Assembly: GCF_000524195.1 (NCBI RefSeq)
Contig: NW_020170418.1
Coordinates: 467,429 to 531,428 of the forward strand
Length of the DNA: 64,000 nucleotides
Direction: 5' to 3'
DNA from: Echinococcus granulosus
Lineage: Eukaryota; Platyhelminthes; Cestoda; Cyclophyllidea; Taeniidae
The position numbers and the translations under genes are program-made. This document shows positions 15,001 through 25,781 of this stretch, piece by piece; positions within the stretch are counted from its first letter, which is position 1, and each line of letters opens with the position of its first letter. The notes beneath the pieces are model-generated. The model saw nothing but the letters and a program-made list of their open reading frames with translations, had not been told where the DNA came from and did no database searches.

Positions 15001-16253
15001 GAACTATTTCCACAAATTTTGTGCCTCAAATTAAAATATGTTACCACTGTCCCATTCACGTTATCTAGGTTGATAGACAATCAGTTAATAGATGCAGCGA
15101 CTAATGCATACATTCCTTGAAGTAAAGGCAGTTTGGTATAAGTCCTAATACCACTTACTCCTCGTATTCCAGACTGGTGTACTGGGCTCAAGTGGCGAAC
15201 AGCGATTCCGAGAAGAGGGAAAGCGTCATCAAGGTCGCCTCGATGGCTGACCCCGAGAGGGTGAGTGAAATAACTCGCGTGACCGGGGCGCTGATATCAC
15301 TGAGCCTTGCGGTGACTGATGACGTCACGGGTGGTGGAAACACCGCGGGTCGCCTTTGTTGGCTCCAGCGCCGCCAGTTGATGCCCTACTCGCGCACTGA
15401 AATCCACTGTGCCCAGCTAGAGACCTCTGGCAGGACTATTCACTCAAAACGACTTCATAAGAGCTTCGACACTAATGAGGAACCCTCTTGCGGTCTTATT
15501 CAAGATGACGATACAATCCTCTGGACTAGCCTCTATCGGTTAGTTAATTAAACATAACATAGTAGTAAACAAAAGCTTCTGCGGTCACTTTTATCATTGC
15601 ATTTATACTTTCTGCGAGAAATTGTAACAAATTGAAAGTAAAAACCGATGTAGGCGTGGAAAATGATTGTAGTTTGGCAACATGTATTTTAAGTTGCCGG
15701 TTCATCTATTCTTCACTTAACTATTGGATTTTTGAGCTGGAAATGGGATAGATGGTTTGCACATTTTAAAATCAAACAGCATGAAATTCCTCCCATCCTA
15801 CTGATGGGACTGCATTTGATATTTTTTAACCTACTTTAGCTCTGAATTTGTATGCTTTAACAGACTTAACACTTGTAGTATCGTCCTCTTAATCCGATTA
15901 CCTTTTCAGAAAAATCTACCGATCCCTCAATCCATCCACGTCGATTTACGTAAAGGGCGTTTGCTGCTCCAACGGCTTCCAGTCAATGGCCATCCACAAC
16001 ATCTGCAAGCGTTGTAAGTGCCCCAATAACTATCTGAGTCAAGGTTGCTCGTAGCTTGATCTACTTCGAGTAATTACATCCTTGGTCCTTTTTAGCAATG
16101 ACAAATGCCTGCAGCTATGAGAATGGCCGGTGCCGTTACTTCTGCCTCCCAGGAGGGCGTGAGATGGCACACATCTGCAGGTGCCCCGACGATCAGCCAA
16201 ACTGCATTGCGGAACACGCCAAATCGCGCTTTTTGGGCTACGCATATTCCTGA
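4..16253 (+). CDS. Large secreted EGF/Kunitz/Ig/YWTD-propeller matrix protein (nidogen-like C-terminus), 5' end outside window
   Basis: This is the 3' part of a large extracellular modular protein, about 1,715 residues visible. Exons: 4-120, 440-547, 850-966, 1459-1647, 1745-1858, 2371-2490, 2619-2813, 3396-3581, 3922-4041, 4429-4605, 5012-5125, 5702-5809, 6755-6859, 7241-7369, 7438-7581, 8032-8139, 8417-8527, 8905-9012, 9225-9335, 9414-9527, 9815-9940, 10017-10136, 10665-10784, 11046-11159, 11339-11449, 11861-11989, 12517-12996, 13070-13354, 13643-13738, 14475-14817, 15173-15538, 15910-16013, 16096-16253. All joins keep phase and the last exon ends in TGA. The order is EGF modules with four Kunitz modules inserted, a four-EGF exon, an Ig domain, a YWTD-type propeller and a final EGF-like module. 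The propeller plus terminal EGF resembles the nidogen C-terminus. No transmembrane segment is seen, so a secreted basement-membrane or tegument matrix role is inferred. The family assignment is by analogy; the whole architecture matches no named protein I know. Confidence 0.85.
1459..1647 (+). other. Kunitz/BPTI module exon 1 of the matrix gene
   Basis: This single exon encodes a complete six-cysteine Kunitz domain in the order C-x8-C, then YYGGC and NNF...C-x3-C. The residue after the second cysteine (the P1 site, motif GPCLA) is Leu, so an elastase- or chymotrypsin-type target is more likely than trypsin, if it inhibits a protease at all. The exon is phase 1 at both ends, like the EGF exons around it. 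Confidence 0.9.
2619..2813 (+). other. Kunitz/BPTI module exon 2 of the matrix gene
   Basis: This is a one-exon Kunitz domain with all six cysteines, including FFYTGC and the C-terminal CEREC motif. P1, after AGQC, is Tyr, which would suit a chymotrypsin-like target. Both ends are phase 1. Confidence 0.9.
3396..3581 (+). other. Kunitz/BPTI module exon 3 of the matrix gene
   Basis: This is a one-exon Kunitz domain with all six cysteines (YSYSGC, NNFET). P1, after TGTC, is Gly, a residue not expected in a classical serine-protease inhibitor. The start is set by the acceptor ending at 3395. The acceptor-like AG at 3411-3412 would bring a TGA into frame. Confidence 0.88.
4429..4605 (+). other. 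Kunitz/BPTI module exon 4 of the matrix gene
   Basis: This is a one-exon Kunitz domain with six cysteines (YTYGGC, NNFLTE). P1, after TGPC, is His. It is phase 1 at both ends and is the last Kunitz module before an uninterrupted run of EGF exons starting at 5012. Confidence 0.88.
5012..11989 (+). other. Run of 16 consecutive one-module EGF exons in the matrix gene
   Basis: The exons from 5012-5125 to 11861-11989 each encode one six-cysteine EGF-like module of roughly 35-48 residues. The recurring signature is VRCGxNAxC, then a CxC pair, then GYxGDPxxxC. Every exon is phase 1 at both ends, so any one can be gained, lost or skipped without shifting the frame. Some modules have calcium-EGF-like DPC starts, but the full calcium-binding consensus was not verified. 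Confidence 0.85.
12517..12996 (+). other. Four-EGF exon of the matrix gene
   Basis: This 480-base exon carries about four EGF-like modules in a row, unlike the one-module exons upstream. Recognisable pieces are [29 protein letters not shown] and [11 protein letters not shown]. The GF/GY-x-GDG ends resemble the EGF modules of nidogen, fibulin and stabilin. The exon is phase 1 at both ends. Confidence 0.85.
13070..13354 (+). other. Immunoglobulin-like domain exon of the matrix gene
   Basis: This single 95-codon exon encodes an Ig fold: LTLRC on strand B, ARWL on strand C with its Trp, and the DSGLYVCQA strand F signature with the second core Cys. It is phase 1 at both ends. An Ig domain between nidogen-type EGF modules and a nidogen-type propeller is not part of the canonical nidogen layout. 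Confidence 0.85.
13643..16253 (+). other. YWTD/LDLR-B-type propeller plus terminal EGF module
   Basis: Exons 13643-13738, 14475-14817, 15173-15538, 15910-16013 and 16096-16253 encode a degenerate six-blade propeller. Blade motifs include [31 protein letters not shown] and LVYWAQ. A short EGF-like module follows ([12 protein letters not shown], then CRCPDD) and the stop is at 16251-16253. In nidogen and LRP-type proteins a YWTD propeller is likewise closed by an EGF module. The YWTD signature is weak, so blade number is inferred from length. Confidence 0.75.
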
Positions 16254-16304
16254 ACAATCACTCCATCTGATGCACAGTCTGTCTCCGAGTAAAATATCCA
16301 TTTA

Positions 16305-16310
16305 AATAAA
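16305..16310 (+). terminator. Polyadenylation signal of the matrix gene
   Basis: AATAAA lies about 50 bases after the TGA of the EGF/Kunitz gene, the expected position for a compact 3' UTR. Confidence 0.6.
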
Positions 16311-18094
16311 CCAGCTGTTTATTATTTTCTCTGTGAATTTAGTTGGATTTGAATTTTTCTAACCTCCCTCACCCATTTCCTCTTCATAACGCATCTTCAT
16401 TTTTAATATGGAATCTCAAACCTCGCCATTTGGACATTATGTTCGCAGGCATGGTGTCTCTGCAGACACTTGCCCCCACCTCATCTGGACCTTACTTATG
16501 AACATGATTTTTAAATTGCCCTTAATAAACATTAAAACCTTCAAAATAAAACGTCAATGTTGTGTTCTTTCGAGCCAGAGTGTGCTGCAGTTACCGAAGT
16601 TGATTTTGAAAGGAGAAATTTGAGAACTGCATGAACTTCCAAATAACAGTGATGTGCGCTAGTGCTCTTTTTAATTTTAGTGAATGATGCAATGGTTAAC
16701 ATGAACAATCAGTCCCCTATAGGGTCCATAGCGCAATTGACAATTANNNNNNNNNNNNNNNNNNNNNNNNNNNNNNNNNNNNNNNNNNNNNNNNNNNNNN
16801 NNNNNNNNNNNNNNNNNNNNNNNNNNNNNNNNNNNNNNNNNNNNNNGAACTGGAGTTTATGTGGATGAACTTGGATCCTGTCTAAGCTTCTAAACCGAGA
16901 AATCAGGAGATGAGGACCGCAATTCGTGCGTCTACTTGCCAACGAGTATAGGGTGAGAGGCACCGGGTGATCCCAGTCTCAAGCACTTGTAGCATTTAGT
17001 TAACCCTGAAATTATAGCGATTTTAAGTCCATCTCTCGGTAGATCACAATCCACAGAAGGGCTTACTGCAATCGAAACCAAGCAGTTACTTCAGAAAGGG
17101 CCTAATTCTTAGTCCAAAAAAGGAGGACTATTGGGGAACGATACATGTCGCAACTGTACATTCAGCTAAGCCGGCCCTTTAGCTTGAGACGTTTAGGTCA
17201 CCATCATGGTGTCATGGCCTTATTCTCATTTACAGCCATCCAGCCCTGCTGTATGCAAATTGTAGTTATTCCGTACCACTGTGGGTTATTAAGGCCTCAA
17301 TGATGACGCAAGGGAATGGTTTACTGCTGCATTGTAAAGGCATGACCTGACAAATCCGACTAAATCCTATTTACTCCTATCTATTTACTGATTAAGGCAA
17401 CTTTAAATTCCAATATTTATTTCCATCGCATGGAACTAAGTTGGTTGGTGATCATCACCACAACATTGGCGACGAAGTACGACATGGGTTACAAAAGGAA
17501 ACTTAGGCGGTTATTATGCAGGCAAAAATAAAAAATAATCTTCTAAGACCATTACTGTCAAATGAACTTGTTTTAAGAAACATTATAGCGTTTGTGCAGA
17601 TGTGGCAATTATGTAAAAAAGTGCGTTTCGTAAAGGGGAACTTGTTAAAACATCGACCTGGATGTATTCTCTTACCTGCTTTATAGCGTGTCGAATCTTC
17701 GCTGAAGTTGTAATAAAACACACCAGGATGAAGGAGGATTTGCAGGAGGGCTGGAAAGCTGCTAGGATGACTCATAGACTGTATTGCTGGAAGGACAAGC
17801 ATTGGGGCAGGAAGGACTCACACAGCTCCGGATACAGTTACGAAATTATCGGACCACTACGGTTTAATGCATAAAAAGTGCAAATCGATGGCGTTTTCAT
17901 CCATTTTTTAAATTTTTAATTCCTCTTATCTTGCTTTAATTGCCTTCTTAGCAGCGATTGTAATACATCTTTGTTTAAACATGACTTTTAGATGAGAGGC
18001 GACCCAGTTTATGCCTACCACGTGACTAGCTGACGCCTTTAACCCCTATGGAAGACGCACGTTGCTGCTTGAATAGAAGATATCCTTGTGGCGC
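16311..18094. other. Intergenic region with assembly gap
   Basis: I see no supportable gene between the matrix gene and RNF113A. The stretch includes a 100-N scaffold gap at 16747-16846. Short open frames here are isolated and without splice context or recognisable motifs. Confidence 0.6.
16747..16846. other. Assembly gap (100 N)
   Basis: Exactly 100 N, the usual placeholder for a gap of unknown size. Confidence 0.99.
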
Positions 18095-18248
18095 CTGAGA
18101 CTTAGCTGAAGACGAAAGGAGACATTTCACTGGAGCACAATACATATATTCAGCATAGAGTAGGGTCTAGGGCCAATGGCATGGCCCAGCGGCTAGTCCA
18201 CTCGGCAAATGTAATGTAACCCTCCCCTAAGCAGAGGCATTGAGTCCG
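18095..18248 (+). repeat. Dispersed SINE-like repeat, copy A
   Basis: This copy shares a conserved block with the copies near 35.9 kb and 58.3 kb: CTGAAGAC, AGACA, ATATTCAGCA, AGAGTAGGG, then TGGCATGGCCCAGCGGCTAG. The last part resembles a tRNA A box. A degraded B-box-like GGCATTGAGTCC follows about 60 bases later. This suggests a tRNA-derived SINE, inferred from box-like motifs and the repeated block. Confidence 0.6.
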
Positions 18249-18605
18249 TTGCATGGCTATTAACAACTTATAACTAAACTGAGTTTTCTGTAACCAAAAG
18301 ACACATCCAAAACATGAGAAACAATGTTCCATTGTTGGGGAAGTCTGAGCGGAAAGATTCCAATGTAAATTTGCGGCGTGTAAGCCTCCCCACATTTTAG
18401 CCATAGGATAACAGTACATATTAAAATCTCGGCTAAATCTTCACACATTGCAGCTTGACGAACAAAAATTCGCCAACAAAAAAAAAATAATTTTTATTTA
18501 CTAAGCAAACCTGGTGCAAGTTATTGGGTTTGTTTAAGGTATTTGCAAAGTAAGGCGGCCCACTTGGGTCTTGCTGGTGTTTTGTTTGCCGCTTTTGTAT
18601 GGTCA

Positions 18606-20654
<2,049 letters not shown>

Positions 20655-21041
20655 TATATGTACATAAAGTCTACTCGTTTGCTCCCATTTTAATCAAATG
20701 AAGTGCATTTTGTATGAAGTTTTGACACTTCTAGTAGCTCTCCTATTCGGGCCTGTCTTTTGGTTTCGTTGATTGATGTGAATATTGTCCTAACCCTTTG
20801 TCATGCTGGACTTTGACCTGTGTTTGTAGGCATTGTACCTATTTCTAGCAGTGTTTACATTGAATAGTGTATTGAATTCTGACTGGCGGAATGATTTCGA
20901 ACATACTAAAATGCCTTTACTTAATGTTTACCAGTTGCGGTAGGTTTAGCTTCTCCTTAGCTATGCTTCCAAAAAGTTCACCTTATTGGCGTGGGCCTCT
21001 GCGTATGTGAAGTAGGCTTATGGATGTGTGTGCTGGTCTAG
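20655..21041. other. Short intergenic spacer between RNF113A and DPH4 genes
   Basis: This spacer of 387 bases holds no coding feature I can support. An ATG at 20963 opens a short frame, but its possible donors leave phase 1 ends that do not match the phase 0 start of the DPH4 exon. The spacer size would fit an intercistronic region in a trans-spliced flatworm cluster. Confidence 0.5.
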
Positions 21042-21536
21042 GAGGACTATTACAACTTACTGGGTTGTGAGGCGACAGTGGATGCGGCCAAGTTGAAAGC
21101 GGCGCTGCGGGCACAACAGCTGAAATGTCATCCGGACAAGTGCGTGGGTCTGGCGGCAGAAGAGCGGGCAAAGCGACGAGCACGCTTTGAGGCGTTGGGA
21201 CGCGCTTGGTGTGTCCTCGGCGAGGCGGAAAGCCGACGGCGCTATGACGCTGCGCTGCGTCAAGCGCGTCTACAGGAGGCTGCGTCCGCACCCCTTCACT
21301 GTACCATTTCCTGGGCTGACTTCAAGGCTAGTCACACTAATGACGCCGACAATGATGTCCACACTGCTATCGATCCTTCTGAAATATATATGGCGCCCTG
21401 TCGGTGCGGCGGCGAATTCATTCTTGAAGGTGTCGCTGCCCTAGCTCAAGTACCCTACGCTCACTGCTTCCAGTGCTCCCTCGTTGCCCTTGTCTCCTAT
21501 CCTCCCTCTGAGTCCAATAAAGATATTTGCGACTAA
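21042..21536 (+). CDS. DNAJC24: DPH4/DNAJC24-type J-domain protein, start codon not in genomic exon
   Basis: The exon encodes 164 residues and stop; human DNAJC24 has 148. DPH4 stimulates diphthamide synthesis on elongation factor 2 and carries redox-active iron in its CSL zinc finger. The J domain starts at once with EDYYNLLG and has the HPD motif in LKCHPDKC. The CSL finger is present as CRCGG followed by CFQCS. The reading frame is closed upstream by the TAG at 21039-21041, which also forms a splice acceptor, so the start must come from another exon. The acceptor is phase 0, so an AUG at the end of a spliced leader would give MEDYYNLLG directly. AATAAA at 21516-21521 lies inside the coding sequence just before the TAA; another is at 21684-21689. 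An unrecognised small 5' exon is the alternative. Confidence 0.88.
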   Translation, partial: EDYYNLLGCEATVDAAKLKAALRAQQLKCHPDKCVGLAAEERAKRRARFEALGRAWCVLGEAESRRRYDAALRQARLQEAASAPLHCTISWADFKASHTNDADNDVHTAIDPSEIYMAPCRCGGEFILEGVAALAQVPYAHCFQCSLVALVSYPPSESNKDICD

Positions 21537-22087
21537 TTCATCCCGTATTCGTCTCTGATTGTCTGCTGGTGTCTTTCCAAACTGTTTAGGATATGCTCTG
21601 GTATAACTATCAAGTCAACAACGAATCATTAATATGCACAACAGTGGTTAAAAAGTAGAATGTTGCATGCATTCCTGGTTACTAATAAATTTTGTCAGCT
21701 CTTTATTCTGAGTACCGGCTGTCATTAGCGGAAAATCCTGTGATAATTGATTGGATCCTCCAAACGCAGCCATCCACTAAATTAGGACGTATTGTGCTGG
21801 TCTCCTATCCCCTTTTTTCAATCTTATCAATCAGTATCTACCGCTGTTTACTTATTCCCCTCTTAGTTGATTCTACGTGCATTTTATGGCACCTATTCAC
21901 TAAAAGCTTTTGCTCCCTTTGTTCTAAATGCCGTCGTCAGGGTTGCACGATTACTTGCGCCAACCTTCATGGCCAAATACTTTTTTTTCGTTTCTTTTTC
22001 ACTATGGCTATCTTTGTTTGTTGGAAGCACAAATGAGGTACAGAGCACCTCTTCGATCGGTTGCATTTTAGTATTCTCCGTGTTTGA
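21537..22087. other. Intergenic spacer between DPH4 and RPAP2 genes
   Basis: This 551-base spacer contains AATAAA at 21684-21689 and an acceptor-like pyrimidine-AG at 22070-22071, 16 bases before the RPAP2 ATG. It holds no recognisable gene. Confidence 0.5.
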
Positions 22088-25000
22088 ATGGCCGAGGAAT
22101 TTGAATTAAGGGAGTCGAAAGAAGCAGACAAGGGGCCATTCCAAGCATCAAGGGCGGATTTCGACACAACTCGCCGGCGGAAAGCACTTTGTTTGAAGAA
22201 CGCTCTCACTATTGTGGAGCGGTTTGGTATGAATCCCGTTTCTGAAGAAATGGTTGCAATTGCAGTAAGCTCTCACCTAATTTCACCAATTTCCCTCAAT
22301 TTTTAATTTAGCTTTACCGTTTTATCGGTTGGATAAGTTTGTAATTTAATCGCTAAAGCCGAAAATATACCATGACATACTACATAACTTCATTTATCAC
22401 TTCCACTAAAGCAATATCACACCAGCTGGTTTAAAGTAGGCTACTGTTACCTAAAAGTGGATAAGAATAGCGCCACTGTTTTCTTTCAATGGTTGCTTCC
22501 CTCGCAGCTGCCTTGGCTGGAGCGCGAGCAGTACGATGACATCCCCGTTGAGCGCATCGGTTACGGTAACTGCGGCTACCCCCTCTGTCCAAAACCCGCG
22601 TCGGCAACACAGTTTAAACAGCAGTATCGCATCTCTGTCGCCAGACGTCGTGTCTACGAGGTTGGCGATCGAAAGGTGTGTGTGTGTGTGTGTAAAAGTA
22701 ATTTTTGCGACTTGAATCTCCCATACGCCACAACTAGACCACGACAATGTGACTCTTTCGAAATGGTATAATTTTTTTAGCCTTTTTGTGAAGCATGAAT
22801 TCTCCAGATGTGATTTATTTTCTATGCGGGCCTAAGTATGTCCTACATTCGGGTGATATTCTTTTCATTCAGAGCATAGTAAACCAGTCACCAATTGCAG
22901 TTCAGTGCCTTACTTCGATGAAAGGTCATCTATGTAGTAGTTTTGGTTCAAAGTCAATTATTTTCTGGTTTCATGTCTCATTCTTTAAAAAAACGTTTAC
23001 TTCAGGGAACTAATTAACTAAGTACCAATAAGAGCTCGAACTTAGTATCCCACCCCTAGTGGGTAAAGTCCTTTGGATTTGATGCAGTTTCAAAGTGGTA
23101 GTAGGAGTTGAGAATCGTTTCACTTGCAATTTAAGTAGAGTGTTTATTTCGACATTTACAGTACTTCTGTTCTGACTGGTGCTATCGTGCGTCATGCTAC
23201 CTGCGCCGTCAAATCCCCACAGAGCCGGCGTGGTGTCGACCCCTGCCCACCGGTCCGATGCTCGGTATCAAATTCCTCCCACCCAATGCGCCCGGTCGAC
23301 CGGGAAAGACGATCTTGGATGCACTTTACCATCTTCGACTGAACGATGACATTCAGAACGAAAGCAAGAAGGATGAATTTTCCTCGTCTGAGGAGGAGGG
23401 TGAAGGAGGTGACATGTCCGACAAAGAGGCAGATACAGGAAGTAGCTCGTCAGAGTTGGATGAAAATGTGGATGAGGTGGAGAATCGAAGAGTTAAACAG
23501 AGCCCCATACCATGGAATGAAACTATTCCTCAGTTAACTTCGACCGAATTAACCGAACGGAGGAATATGGCTGAATCCGGAGCCAAGAGCTCACCGAAGC
23601 AGATCACTATCGAGAGGCGAAAGGTTAGAGAGGAAGTTAAGACCACTCCTGCAGATATTGTTCTGGCTCGACTTCAAGAATGGTTGACGAAGGAGGCTGT
23701 GGAGGTCCTATTCAACAAGGAATCGTGTACTTCAGCCATTCCTCAATCACCATCTCCACTTTTATATGAGAAAAAGGTCAGTACCTTCCCTTGTGACTGC
23801 TACACTTTTAGTTCGCACGAGGATTGTGGGACTATAGAGGTTAATTTGCAAAATTTGAGTAAAAACGTCAGTGGAGGGTATAACTGGTTGCTATTTCAAA
23901 GGGTATTTTAATGTTTAGAATCTTCTTGGGGTGGAATGATATACCCCTATTGTACATAAAAATGATTAATCATCTCAGCCTTTTTGCTCACTTTTTCCAG
24001 CCTCTTCCAGTGGTAATGCCTCTAGTTGATTCAGTATCCCAGCGCAGCTACCGTCTCCGCCTGTTGGTGGAGTCCCTTTTGCCGAGGTAAACATGATTGT
24101 ACTACATTTCCCTTTTTTAATATGCCTGCTCTCGAGTTGGTGGAATCGCGCCGCCGCAGCAGTGTAGCAACTCCATCACTTCATAGGTTTGTCCTGCATG
24201 TAAATGGTATTTACTGGTCTACTAACGGTATACAACTCTAGCATTTAAGTTTATTGCGTAGTTATGTTTTATTCCACACAAAATGCTCTCATGCCATGAG
24301 GCGCAAAATTAGATGTGCATTCATCATTACTATTCAGTAGCTGTTATGAACTGGCTTTTTTAGCGTGAGCACGGGTATTATCGAGATTCCAACCGTCGTG
24401 ATCATCCAAGAGGTGAGACATCGAGGAAACGAGGTCTCTAATGCCGGCGACGTATGTACACCTAGGACCCGATGTCTACGTGTGTTCACAGACTGAAGTG
24501 TTGAGTCGTCGTGAAGTAGTTGCATCCTCGCACCCAGAGTGTATCCAGACCATAATTGACTAATCGGAGGGGCTCATAGGAGGAACCACTGAATGTTTCA
24601 AAAAGTTCGAGTGAATGAACTTGCAGAAAATACGAGAACTTGGGACTAAAAACACTATCTCTTGGGTCGCGGGCATCCACACCAGTGATCGAGCAAACAT
24701 CGCTGTGAATCGAGGCCTTTCGTGTTCTTTTGATCATGTAATTATCCTCACAATATAAACTAATTGATACTCCTTCCAATCTAGTTTGAAGAAGATACTA
24801 TTTCGCTTGGAGGTCCCTTTGCCATCGGTGTATGAGAAGCTGCAGAACGTGGTGGCCAAATTCAACCTCACGAGCAAGAACCTACACCTGCGGCCACATG
24901 AAGCCAGTCTTACGTGCCTCTGTCTGCTTCACCTCCTTGGGAACGATGACAACCTTTACCCGCATGATCGTCTGGTCGAGATGGTCGCCACCTTTGACGG

Positions 25001-25088
25001 TGCCAGTGACAACGCAGAAGGCTTTCTCGCCAGCATTGCAGAGTTGGCCTGCAAGCTCCATGAGGAAAGCCTCAATTCCCCATCTTAA
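22088..25088 (+). CDS. RPAP2: RNA polymerase II-associated protein 2 (Rtr1-type CTD phosphatase)
   Basis: Exons 22088-22264, 22508-22675, 23162-23776, 24001-24086 and 24785-25088 give 449 residues; human RPAP2 has 612. The Rtr1/RPAP2 family acts on phosphoserine 5 of the Pol II C-terminal domain and in Pol II assembly or import. The Rtr1 zinc module is clear: GNCGYPLC (Cys81, Cys86) and YFCSDWC (Cys118, Cys122), followed by ASCYLRRQIP. The N-terminal helix region before it (TRRRKALCLKNALTIVERF) also fits the family. Residues after about 180 form an acidic, serine-rich low-complexity region, with a helical C-terminus from exon 5. The ATG follows an acceptor-like AG by 16 bases, as expected for a trans-spliced start. 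It lies 551 bases downstream of the DPH4 stop on the same strand. Confidence 0.95.
22676..22693. repeat. (GT)n microsatellite at RPAP2 donor site
   Basis: A run of GT dinucleotides starts exactly at the 5' donor of RPAP2 intron 2. Length variation here would offer several equivalent donors. Confidence 0.8.
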
Positions 25089-25781
25089 AACTCTCCTTTC
25101 CATCAAAGAGATTCACTCTGTAAAATTTGACTGCCTACGGAGGCACCAAAAAATTACCTAGTTTTTCTAGGGGAATCAGACAGAGGCCTCATACGTACCT
25201 AAGGTACTACTTTTAATCGGAAACTGGTTTTGTGGATAGAACAGCTGTACATCAGTCGGTGGTTACTTAGCAGTGGTCGGGTGCCCTTAAGTGTCCCGTA
25301 ATGCAAAGGCTAGTAGTACAAATTTATCAGCGAATATTCTTATTCTTTATAACACATTGGGATATACAGTCATAATCATTGGAACCTGGAAAAGCTCCAA
25401 CAGAAATGCGGTCGGAGACCAAATTGAAAAGGGCAAAAGCTGAAGTCTAAAGGCATGAAAAGTCTTCATCAATAAATCACATTGGGCCGAACGTTGAGTG
25501 AGAAAGTGCTTTTTTACAATAATGGGATTATGATTTGCAAAATCCAGAGAGTTCGAATTGAGAGGCCACCTTTGGCCCATCGAGGCAGATAGGAGGCATT
25601 TATTTCGCCTGACTCAGTCATAATTTAGTCCACACAACGGTTTGCAGTAATAAATGCCAAGGAGTTACACACCATCGGAGCAATAACAACAGCAAGAGTG
25701 GGAAAATGGCTTAACGAAAAAGAGGAAAATTGTACAGTACATTCATATAATGAGTAGGTGAAGAGAGGAGGGAGATGTGAC
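25089..25781. other. Convergent intergenic region between RPAP2 and phytochelatin synthase genes
   Basis: These are tail-to-tail 3' flanks. TTTATT at 25599-25604 is a minus-strand AATAAA that would suit the phytochelatin synthase transcript. No coding feature is supported. Confidence 0.5.

Noticed and set aside
18543..18605. N-terminal extension of RNF113A with a hydrophobic stretch
   Set aside because: The conserved N-terminus starts at 18606, and the extension looks like 5' UTR that happens to be open.
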